Positions 1-10,921 of a stretch of 64,000 nucleotides of DNA are shown here, in pieces (position 1 is the stretch's first letter; every line of letters starts with the position of its first letter). Made by a program: the position numbers and the translations under genes. Source of the stretch: Spinacia oleracea (taxonomy: Eukaryota > Streptophyta > Magnoliopsida > Caryophyllales > Amaranthaceae); NCBI RefSeq assembly GCF_020520425.1, contig NC_079490.1, positions 40,866,723 to 40,930,722 of the forward strand, in the 5' to 3' direction. Under the pieces are notes generated by a model. That model saw only the letters and a program-made list of their open reading frames with translations, searched no databases and had not been told where the DNA came from.

Positions 1-2106
1 TTAGTGTATCCTAGCTTCCATTGTTTGAGTTATTACCGAAGTAAGAACCTCAAGCGGTATATGATACCAAGGAAGTTTGACTACTAGGTCACTTCTCTTT
101 AAACATAAACTTATAGGTAGAAACGGAATCGTAAATTCCTTTCATTTGTTCCTCGTTTTCCTATTTCTTGTACCCTTTCTTATAGTCTTAAGAATTGAAT
201 TCTTTAGTGTTGACTTTTATACTTTGTTAGACATGTCCAATGTCACCCCAACAAGGTTTTTACCATTTTAATTTATGTTGAATATTCTGTTTCAACTAGA
301 TGATCTTACAAGAAGCTTCTAAAGTTCTCTAAGCATCGATCTATTCGAATGTCTAGGGACTAGACTCATTCGAGAATTAAATGGACAAAGATATTAGGTT
401 GTTAACCATTGGTAAAGCTGAGCGTTCAAGCTCAATGCTTTATGATCTCAAAACTACATTGTATTTTGAATTCACAAGCACCAATTGGTTTGCCATTCGA
501 TTTTGATCTTCGAAAACAACCATAAAAGTCGCTAAAAGAAACGTACATTTTAAATTGCTCACTTTCTCTCATTTCCGTGAATCGTTCTTGGATTCACTAC
601 CAATCGAGGAAATTTACTGTTACCTTTCTAAAAGGTTTTATTGCAGTGCAAGACATTTAATTATAAACAATAATTAAAACATACATTGAAGCATGCAAAG
701 TCTAAACATTTATCATGGATAATAACTTGAAATTAAAGCAACCATGCAATTCAAACAAGTTATTAGCATTTTATTCGATTTTATTGTTCCGGCAGGTGTG
801 AATAAAATGATTCCAAGATCCTAAAATCATTGAAGAACTAAGCACAGTTTGTCGACTTAATCCTAAAACATCTTAGGTAAGCAAAAGCCTTTTGCTAATA
901 GTCTAGAAACTATTCTTGGTTGATAGGTACGTCTAAGAACTTATTAGGTAAACCTATCGAATTTGCCACGACATAAAAGGACTCCTTACTTATATCGTTG
1001 AGTTTCACCAAAACTAACATGTACTCACAATTATTTGTGTACCTTGCCCCTTTAGGACCAATAAGTAACACCTCGCTGAGCGAAAACTATTACTAGATTG
1101 ATGTAAAGGATATCCAAGCAAGTGTATATTTTGGCATGGCACCTTTTAACTCAATTTTTAAGTTTGGAACTTAAGGCTCTTACTATGTTGGTTAGATTTT
1201 AAGTGAACTAAAATCCTTAATCATGCAACATAATCAAGCTTTTGATCTCATGCATTTTAAGACATATTTAAAGCAATAAATAACTTAAAACATGCATAAG
1301 ATATTTGTGATCTAGTATGGCCCGACTTCATCTTGAAGCTTTGACTTCAAAGTCCGTCTTGAAAATCTCCGTGGGAGGCACCATTTTCTTCAAATAGGAT
1401 AAGCTATAACTAATTACAACTATTTGATGGTTCGCAGACCATATTTGAATTGAAAAATAACTTTGGTACTTTAGACCAATTACATTCAAATTAATGGTAC
1501 GCAGACCATATTTTCTATCCTATTTGGGCCATACTAGTCACTTCATAACCTGCAAAACAGTACATATACAATATATACCATTCACCCATTCATTATCATG
1601 AATGGCCCACATAGCTGGTTAGTAAAACACATTATGCATCACGTAAACATTTGCAGCAATTAATCAAGGGCACCAATAATCTACCAATTATTCAGTCCTT
1701 ATTAATTCTAATCAAGTTGTTTTAACCTTAAGGATTTGTAGACCTAATCAAGAGTTTATGACTAAAAAGCGCTCCCACTTAAACCAATAAATTCATATGC
1801 TTTACCAATTTTAAACATAAAAATGTATTTCTAGTCCAACCGGAAACATACAAATTTAATTAAAATTTAAAGCTCATATCAATTTATAATTGAATCCAAA
1901 AATTTAATTTAATTTCAGTCGTATTTAAATTAATTCATGATTTTAATTTTAGTAAAATAATTAGAATAAATAACATTTATTATAATTATAATATTCAAAA
2001 TTAAAATCCAAGAAAATAATTCAAATTATTAATTTTAAAATTAATTAAAATTACGTGAACTGAAATTTTCAAATTAAACATTCAAAACGATCTAATCGTA
2101 ACGCAA

Positions 2107-2690
2107 ACACCCTACGCGTTGCACGCCCATGGACCGTACGCACACAGCCATTGCTGGCCATGTGCGCGCAGCCCATGCGCTCGTCGCATAGCTGCTGCTT
2201 CCCTATCGCAAGCCTCCGCACACATTGTGCTCGCTGCGCGCGCCAGCGCTCATCGCACGCGAGCTATCGCTCGCAGTGCGCGCGCGCGACATCGCTCGCT
2301 GGGCGCGCGACATCGCTCGCTGCGCGCGCGAGCCATCGCTCGCTGGGCGCGCGACATCGCTCGCTGGCGCGAGCGATGATGGGCGCAGCGCTCGTGCCAC
2401 GCGAGCTTGCGCTCGCTGCGCGCGAGGCTGCGCGCTCTTGTGCGAGGCAGCGCGCGCTGTGGCGCAGCTCGCTTGCTGCCCACACGCGACTGCCTTGGCT
2501 CGCCCTTCGCCCATGCCCATTCGTTCATTGCTCGTGGCACACGACACAAGGCAGGGTTGCTGCCTTGTGCTCGTGCACTACGCCCTTGCTCATTGCATTC
2601 GTGCCGCACGGGCGACGAGCTCCCTTGCTCGTCGTCGCATGCCCGCATTATACAACACCCCTTAAGGGTAACACGAAGCGTCCATTGCTT
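2107..2690. repeat. GC-rich island with 21-bp tandem repeat, copy A leader
   Basis: An abrupt GC-rich block sits inside very AT-rich element sequence. At 2281-2366 there are four tandem units of about 21-23 bp with core GCGCGACATCGCTCGCTG, followed by more diverged GCTCGC/GCGCGC words. The equivalent region of copy B (8396-8870) is also GC-rich but much diverged, with the repeat array not preserved; its 3' edge, ending in ACACCCCTTAAGGGTAACACG, is conserved between copies. Confidence 0.8.
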
Positions 2691-3426
2691 CGTGCGTGCA
2701 AGTTATATGAATGAATCGCATAAAAATTTAAAATTTATATTTAAAATTAATGACAAATTAATAAATATTATTAATTTCATAATTTTAGGGCGAAAAAATC
2801 GAAAATTTATTATCCAATTGATTTCCGATTGTTATGGATTCAAGTCTAGGTCATAAAAATTTAAAATTTATCGTAAATTTACAATTTTTTATGGTGGTTT
2901 TTAATCATAGGTTTCTAATTAAATTACAATTAATTATGAAAATCAAATTAATTCTAAATTATTCTAATTTTCAACAAATTAATCATAATTACAAATTAGA
3001 TTGCATAATTAACAAGACTAGGCATTCAAACTTGTTAAACATATGCAGTAGGTCAATCAAAAATTCAAGATTTATCAACAAGAATCGCAAATATTTAATT
3101 TAACATCTTAAATTTACGAAATTTTGCATTCGAAAAACTAAAACCTTCGAAAAGTCATAGTTAGGCTTCGAATTTGAGAATTCTGGGTTCGGCAGAAAAG
3201 TACTATTTTTGTCAAAATTTTAGAATGCCTTTTACATGCGGAATTGACACAAAAATCACTCAATTCGGATGAGTAACGAAGAAACTGCCGAAAAACTGCG
3301 TACGTATAATTAAATAAACGCAATTTGCAATTAATTAACAATTACGAAAATTAATCACCCCTTTTAATTCTTGCAAATTTGTAATATTTAACCATGTTCA
3401 TGCAATTTAGATTATGAAAATAATAA

Positions 3427-3443
3427 GGGGCTCGTGATACCAC
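3427..3443 (-). other. Primer binding site, array copy A
   Basis: On the - strand the bases next to the LTR read TGGTATCACGAGCC. This resembles the initiator-Met tRNA primer site of plant copia elements and fixes the element orientation as minus. Confidence 0.75.
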
Positions 3444-4828
3444 TGTTAGGTTATGATACATATGACATTACATAGATCATGCGGAAACAACCATTAACCC
3501 AGGACAACATATTATTTACACATAATCATATAGCATAATTTAGATGCATACTCTTTGTTGCGTGCCCTCCCTAGCTGCGCCCGAACCGAACAAGAACAAG
3601 TCTTTAGGACTCCAAGTGTCGTCCCTCCGTAGATAGTCCACAGCACGTCCGGATCCGCCTTAAGATTGACCAACTAGAATCGCCCTTAAGGTACTAGAAA
3701 ATTTCGGCACTTTATGAGCAAGATGTGTGTTTTAATTTTCTCTCAAAAAACTCACTTTTGAATACTTTGAAACTTGTGTATAAATTATGACCCCTAGGCC
3801 TTTATTTATAGAGTTATGGAAAAGGAATCGTAATCCTAGTAGGATACGAATTAATTGAAATTAGAATCCTACATGAATTCTATTTAATTAATTTATCCAA
3901 TTAGGAATAGAAATTTAATCATACACTGACTCTTGTAGATTTAGGAATCACGCATGAGCACAAACTCACACACACACGGCAGCCACAAGGGCTGCCCATG
4001 CGCGTGCGAGCAGCAGCCCACGCAGCGCGGCCCACGCAACGGTGGCCTTGGCGCGCGCTGGGCCTGCCTTGTGGTAGGCCTGGGCGCTGCCTTGGCTGGG
4101 CTTGTGGCGCGCGCGTGCTTGCTGGGCGATGGCCCGGCTTCGTGCTGGGCCTTCGTCCGGCAGGCCTCGTCCGATGCTAATTCGTACGATACGCTTCCGA
4201 TTAAATTTCCAGTTCCGGAATTTATTTCCGATACGAACAATATTTAATATTTCCGATTCCGGAATTAATTTCCGTTTCGAACAAATATTTAATATTTCCG
4301 TTTCCGGAATTATTTTCCGATTCCGGTAATATTTCCGATTCTGACAATATTTCCGTTTCCGGCAATATTTCCGATTCTGGTAATATTTCCATTTCCAATA
4401 ATATTTTCCGATACGTACCATGTTTCCGTTTCCGGCAACATCTACGACTTGGATAATATTCATATTTCCGATACGATCCATATTTCCGTTTCCGGCAATA
4501 TCATCGTTTCTGGAGTATTCATTTCTTGCCTGTGACGATCTTAGCTCCCACTGAAACCAAGATCCGTCGGTTCCGAATATTCATAGATGGAGTATTTAAT
4601 GCCATTAAATACTTGATCCGTTTACGTACTATTTGTGTGACCCTACGGGTTCAGTCAAGAGTAAGCTGTGGATTAATATCATTAATTCCACTTGAACTGA
4701 AGCGGCCTCTAGCTAGGCATTCAGCTCACTTGATCTCACTGAATTATTAACTTGTTAATTAATACTGAACCGCATTTATTAGACTTAACATAGAATGCAT
4801 ACTTGGACCAAGGGCATTATTTCCTTCA
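3444..4828 (-). repeat. LTR of the copia-type array element (middle LTR)
   Basis: This is a 1385-bp LTR with TG...CA ends, homologous along its length to 9559-10921. It serves as the 3' LTR of copy B and the 5' LTR of copy A. On the - strand the upstream part holds imperfect tandem repeats of a GGAAATATT/CCGGAAACGG type (about 4200-4520), then a GC-rich block (about 3955-4175), then a TATA box at 3801-3811 (CTATAAATAAA). This order is expected for a U3 promoter followed by R-U5. Confidence 0.88.
3801..3811 (-). promoter_or_regulatory. TATA box in the middle LTR
   Basis: CTATAAATAAA on the - strand, conserved at 9911-9922 in the other LTR. Placement inside the LTR and orientation toward the primer site agree with the retrotransposon promoter. 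Confidence 0.6.
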
Positions 4829-5938
4829 ATATGGCCTCTAACCATTTTAGGGAATCTGGGTTTCGTCATAGCTTTCTTACAGGTCACAAACTCATTAATC
4901 TACATGATAATAGTTTGACTGCAAGTTGTAGGTTTCTTCACTATCTAATAGAAGAATCTCATAGTTTCAGTGACTTGAACTCTATGCCTACTTGGATATA
5001 GAACATCAAACAAATAGAATATTAATAGCCACTTGAAAGTCCTTTGAATATTCTGTTCCCCTTGAAGCACTTGTGAAGTCTTCTAAGAGATGTCTATTCT
5101 TTAAAGCCACTTCTAAAGTCCTTAAAGAATACGTGTTCGGATTTTCTTAAGAACTTCGAAAAGCCTCCGGAATGTCCGTTTATGTTTGTTGTTCGCCTCG
5201 AAGACTTTCGAGGTCTATTTTCTCCCACTTGTCATTTTGGAAACGAATCTCCAAAAGGACATTATTTCGAGCAAACAAACATTATGTTCTCAAAAATTCG
5301 TGGTAGAAATAATACCCTTGTGTCTCATTTGAATAAATCACAATGAAACATATATCTATACTTGGGCCTTAGTTTGTCAAATGACAAACACTAAGCTCCC
5401 ACTGAGTTTAGCAACTCTCTAGATATATATTATCGAAAAGATATTCTGAAATTACTTTTCAATAGCTTTGACGAATTTGGTTTAGTCTGGTGGAAGTTGA
5501 GAATTTTGTTTTAGAAATTATAGGAAAAGTCTTTATGATTCATCATTGATCGAATCAAGTACTAATTGACTTCAATCATTCCAACTTATATATGTCATAT
5601 CTTATGGAGCTAGATTGTGAAATTACAACACACAATCATTGATGATCATATTTGGTCTTAAAGTAATCATCAACATGATCTATCCTAGATCTTTATGATT
5701 TCTTACCAAGTGGGATTTATACTTCTGAATCTTTGAACTAGCCAAACAGATTCAAACTTATATCACATTGAGTAAATAAACCTATATTCACTCAAATCTG
5801 TGTGAAATAATAAAGTCATAAAACCTTTCTTTAGCTTTGAACTCTATTGTCTAGGCGTTCTAACAATAGTTCATATCTTTTGTTACTTTCAACAAGTTAG
5901 ACTAGTTGTCTTAAATTGATCTAGAAATCAATGAACTT

Positions 5939-6139
5939 TCAAAAGTCCATCAAAATAGAGCTTTTGAATGTTAACTTGTTGATATGGTCTAAGCAACAAT
6001 GCCAAAGATTAGTGGAACTCAAATCAAGGGGTTGATTTGAACCTAGTAAAGTTCTTATTGTTAAAGAGTTGTTTGTTTTAATCAAGCATATTGACTCAAC
6101 CCGTAATTGACCATTTCGTTCAAATAAACAAACAAACAT
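5939..6139 (-). pseudogene. Relic of the copia GAG-pre-integrase domain
   Basis: A 66-codon open stretch contains LWHCCLDHINKLTF, which resembles the LWH-x-RLGH-xN signature that precedes integrase in Ty1/copia polyproteins. The histidine pair survives but the surrounding zinc-ligand cysteines are not seen, and stops flank it on both sides. Upstream on the - strand (to about 6320) faint protease-to-integrase linker similarity may continue. It is a non-functional remnant, and the main reason for calling the array element copia-like. Confidence 0.5.
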
Positions 6140-8395
6140 TGTTTTTGTTTTTCTTGAATGTGAGTCTTTCTATGTTTGAAAAACAGAAATTTAGGTATGC
6201 TGATTATGGAACAAAATAGCCATTAAGTTCCAGCCTTTGAAAGGGCTTAAAACAAACTAGATGACCCTACAACTAATGTAGCATTGCCATGCTTCATTTC
6301 CCACTTGTAGGCCATTAGTGTATCCTAGCTTCCATTGTTTGAGTTATTACCGAAGTAAGAACCTCAAGCGGTATTTGATACCAAGGAAGTTTGATTGCTA
6401 GGTCACTTCTCTTTAAACATAAACTTATAGGTAGAAACGGAATCGTAAATTCCTTTCATTTGTTCCTTGTTTTCCTATTTCTTGTACCCTTTCTAATAGC
6501 CTTAAGAATTGAATTCTCTAGTGTTGACTTTTATACTTTGTTAGACATGTCCAATGTCACTCCAACAAGGTTCTTACCATTTAATTTATGTTGAATATTT
6601 TGTTTCAACTAGATGATCTTACCAGAAGCTTCTAAAGTTCTCTAAGTATTGATCTATTCGAATGTCTAGGGACTAGACTCATTCGAGAATTAAATGGACA
6701 AAGATATTAGGTTGTTAAGCGTTTAAACTCAATGCTTTATGATCACAAAACTACATTGTATTTTGAATTCACAAGCACCAATCGGTTCGCCATTCGACTT
6801 TGATACTCAAAACCATAAAAGTCGCTAAAAGAAACGTACATTTTAAATTGCTCATTTTCACTTATTTCCGTGAATCGTTCTTAGATTCACTACCAATCGA
6901 GGAAATTTACTGTTACCTTTCTAAAAGGATTTATTGCAGTGCAAGATATTTAATTATAAACAATAATTAAAAAATACAATGAAGCATGCAAAGTCTAAAC
7001 ATTTATCATGAGTAATAACTTGAAAATTAAAGCAATCATGCAATTTAAACAAGTTATTAGCATTTTATTCGATTTTATTGTTCCGGCAGGTGTGAATAAA
7101 ATGATTCCAAGACCCTAAAACCATTGAAGAATTAAGCACATTATGTATTTTGACTCAATTCTAAAACATTTTAGGTAAGAAAAAGCCTTTGCTAATAGTC
7201 TAGAAACTACTCTTGGTTGATAGGTACGTCTAAGAACTTATTAGGTAAACCTATCGATTTTGCCACGACATAAAAGGACTCCTTACTTATATCGTTGAGT
7301 TTCACCAAAACTAACATGTACTCACAATTATTTGTGTACCTTACCCCTTTAGTATCGATAAGTAACACCTCGCTATGGCGGAAAACTATTACTAAGATCG
7401 ATGTAAAGGATATCCAAGTAAGTGTTATTTTGGCATGGCACCTTTTAACTCAATTTTTAAGTTTGGAACTTAAGGCTCTTACTATGTTGGTTAGATTTTA
7501 AGTGAACTAAAATCCTTAATCATGAAACATAATCAAGCTTCGATCTCATGCATATTTAAGACATATTTAAAAGCAATAAATAACTTAAAACATGCATAAG
7601 ATAAATGTGATCTAGTATGGCCCGACTTCATCTTGAAGCTTCAACTTCAAAGTCCGTCTCGAAAATGGAAACTTCGTCTTGAATTTCACCGTGGGAGGCG
7701 CCATTTTCTCCAAATAGGATAAGCTATAATTAAAACTAATTACAACTATTTGATGGTACGCAGACCATATTTAAATTGAAAAACAAATTTGGTGCATTAG
7801 ACCAATTACATTCAAATTAATGGTACGCAGACCATATTTTCTATCCTATTTGGGCCATACTAGTCACTTCATAACCTGCAAAACAGTACATATACAATAT
7901 ATACCATTCATCCATTCATTATCATGAATGGCCCACATAATTGGTTAGTTAAAACACATTGTATGCATCATATAAACATTTGCAGCAATTAATCAAGGGC
8001 ACCAATAATCTACCAATTATTCAGTCCTTATTAATTCTAATCAAGTTGTTTAACCTTAAAGGATTTGTAGACCTAATCAAGAGTTTATGACTAAAAAGGG
8101 CTCCCACTTAAACCAATAATAGTCTAACCGGAAACATACAAATTTAATTAAAATTTAAAGCTCATATAAATTTATAATTGAATCCATTTATTTAATTTAT
8201 TTTTAAGTCGAATTTTAAATTAATTCAAGGTTTTTAATTTTAGTAAAATAATTAGAATAAATAAAATTTATAATAATTATAATATTCAAAATTAAAATCC
8301 AAGAAAACAATTTAAATTATTAATTTTAAAATTAATTAAAATTACATGAACTGAAAATTTCAAATTAAAATTCAAAACTCGACAATCGTAACATG

Positions 8396-8870
8396 ACGAG
8401 CACTTGGGCTTGCGCCCACGCCCCATCGATTGCACGACCATCGCTGGCCCATGGCACATCATCGCAGCAGCCACGCACAAACGCAGCAAGCCAAGCTACG
8501 CTTACGCGCAGCATGCCTGCCCATAGCATCGCAGCAGCTACGATGGTGCCCGCTCGCTTGCTCGCTCAAGCAAGCGCTCGAGGCCACGCGTGTTGGTGCG
8601 CTGAGCTGCGATCGCTGGGCGACCAGCTCTCGCCCTCGCGCGCGCGCGCCTCTGCTCGTGCCATGCCATCGCTGCTCGCCCATCGCCCACATGCGCGCAG
8701 CACTCGACACAAGGCAGGGCTGCTGCCTTGTGCTCGCGCGCCACTCGCCTTGCTCGCTGCATTCGTACCGCATGGTCGACGAGCTCCCTTGCTCGTCGTC
8801 GCATGCCCGCACTATACAACACCCCTTAAGGGTAACACGTAGCGTCCCTTGCTTTGTGCGTGCAAGTTTT
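8396..8870. repeat. GC-rich island, copy B leader
   Basis: This is the equivalent of the island in copy A, starting and ending abruptly within AT-rich sequence. It shares the distal half (CTCGACACAAGGCAGGGCTG and what follows, to TTAAGGGTAACACG) with copy A but differs in the proximal half, where the 21-bp units are absent. No gene is supported. Confidence 0.75.
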
Positions 8871-9558
8871 ATGAGCGATTGCATAAAATTTAAAATTTTT
8901 AATTCAAAATTAATGACAAATTAATAAAACATATTAATTTCATAATTTTAGGGCGAAAGTTCAAAAATTTATTAATCAATTAATTTCCGATTAATCATAG
9001 ATTCAAATCTAGGTCATAAAAATTTAAAATTTAACACAAATTAACAATTTTTATGGTGGTTTTTAATCATAGGTATCTAATTAAATTATTAATTATTTAT
9101 GAAAAATCAATTCTAAATTATTCGAATTTCAACAAATTAATCATAATTACTAATTAGATTGTATAATTAACAAGGCTAGGCATTCAAACTTGTTAAACAT
9201 ATACAGTAGGTCAATCAAAAATTCAAGATTTATCAACAAGAATCGCAAATATTTAATTTAACATCTTAAATTTACAAACTTTTGCGTTCGAAAAACTAAA
9301 ACTTCCGAAAAGTCATAGTTAGGCTTCAAAATTTTAGAATGCCTTTTACATGCGGAATTGACACAAAAATCACTCGATTTGGATGAGTAACGAAGAAACT
9401 GCCGAAAAACTGCGTACATATAATTAAATAAACGCAATTTGCAATTAATTAACAATTACGAAAATTAATCACCCCTTTTAATTCCTTGCAAATTTGTAAT
9501 ATTTAACCATGTTTATGCAATTTAGATTATGAAAATAATAAGAGGCTCGTGATACCAC

Positions 9559-10921
9559 TGATAGTTTATGATTCATATGACAAAACATAAATCATGCGGA
9601 AAAACCATAAAGCGAGGAAAGCATATTATTTACACATAATCATTTAGCATAGTTTAGATGTATACACTTTGTTGCGTGCCCTCCCTAGCTGCGCCCGAAC
9701 CGAACAAGAACAAGTCTTTAGGACTCCAAGTGCCGCCCCTCCGTAGATAGTCCACAGCACGTCCGGATCCGCCTTAAGCTTGACCAACTAGAATCGCCCT
9801 TAAGGTTGCTTAGGAATTTCGGCTATTTAGGTGCAAGTGTATGGCTGATTTTTCTTCAAAATCTTACCTTTAGAATACTTCAATTGTCTCTATAAATTAT
9901 GACCCTAGGCACCTATTTATAGAGGTATGGAAAAGGAACTGGAATCCTATTAGGATATGAATTAATTAAACTAGAATCCTAATAGAACTCTTATTTAATT
10001 AATTTATCCTTTTAGGATTAGGAATTTAATCATTCATCGAAACCTGATAGCTTTAGGATTCGTATAGCACACAAACACACACACGCACGCACAGCAGCCC
10101 ACGAGGGGCGCCATGCGCGCGCGCAGCCCGCGAGCTCGCAGCCCATTGCCACGAGGCCCACACGCTGCCGCAGCCTTGGCGCGCGCTAGGCCTGGCGCAG
10201 CCTTGGCTGGTGCGTTGTGGCGCGCTGGCTTGCTGGGCGATGGTCCGGCTTCGTGCTGGGCCTTCGTCTGGCAGGCCTCGTCCGATGCTAATTCGTACGA
10301 TACGCTTCCGATTAATTTCCCGATTCCGGAATTCATTTCCGATACGAACAATATTTAATATTTCCGATTCCGGAATTAATTTCTGTTTCGAACAAATATT
10401 TAATATTTCCGTTTCCGGAATTATTTTCCGATTCAGACAATATTTCCGTTTCCGGCAATATTTCCGATTCCGGCAATATTTCCATTTCCATCAATATTTT
10501 CCGATACGTACCATGTTTCCGTTTCCGGCAACATCTACGACTTGGATAATATTTATATTTCCGATACGATCCATATTTCCGTTTCCGGCAATATCATCGT
10601 TTCCGGAGTATTCATTTCTTGCTTGTGACGATCTCAGCTCCCACTGAAACCAAGATCCGACGATTCCGAATATCCATAGATGGAGTATTTAATGTCATTA
10701 AATACTTGATCCGTTTACGTACTATTTGTGTGACCCTACGGGTTCAGTCAAGAGTAAGCTGTGGATTAATGTCATTAATTCCACTTGAACTGAAGCGGCC
10801 TCTAGCTAGGCATTCAGCTCACTTGATCTCACTGAATTATTAACTTGTTAATTAATACTGAACCGCATTTATTAGACTTAATATTATATGCATACTTGGA
10901 CCAACGGCATTATTTCCTTCA
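9559..10921 (-). repeat. Rightmost LTR of the array (5' LTR of copy B)
   Basis: 1363 bp with TG...CA ends, homologous to 3444-4828. It has the same internal order: tandem GGAAATATT-type repeats (about 10310-10610), GC-rich block (about 10080-10280), TATA (9911-9922). Its outer end abuts gypsy integrase-end coding sequence at 10922, so the array was inserted into that element. Confidence 0.88.

Larger units (their letters stand above)
1..3443 (-). mobile_element. Internal region of a non-coding copia-type LTR element, array copy A (truncated by the window edge)
   Basis: This stretch is colinear with 6313-9558, starting from a near-identical sequence at position 1 and at 6313. It lies just 5' of the LTR at 3444-4828 on the + map, so on the - strand it is the internal region following that LTR and its primer site. 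It has no coherent long reading frame. It is AT-rich except for a GC-rich island at about 2107-2690. The open frames across the island on both strands are a by-product of GC content and are not genes. The left end of the element is outside the window. Confidence 0.8.
4829..9558 (-). mobile_element. Internal region of the copia-type element, array copy B
   Basis: This region lies between two LTRs (3444-4828 and 9559-10921), with a primer site (TGGTATCAC on -) at about 9546-9558. It is 4.7 kb and shows no intact gag or pol. The only protein-like remnant is around 5939-6320 (-), described separately. It contains the second GC island at 8396-8870. It is best described as a large non-autonomous (LARD-like) derivative or a very decayed copia element. 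Confidence 0.82.

Noticed and set aside
2119..2714. Long overlapping open frames on both strands (Arg/Ala/Ser-rich)
   Set aside because: They overlie the GC island, are open in several frames at once on both strands and have repeat-derived composition, with no conserved frame in copy B.
3941..4481. Open frames across the LTR such as 3966-4481 (-)
   Set aside because: They are translations of the tandem GGAAATATT-type array and GC block; the frame is not kept in the second LTR.
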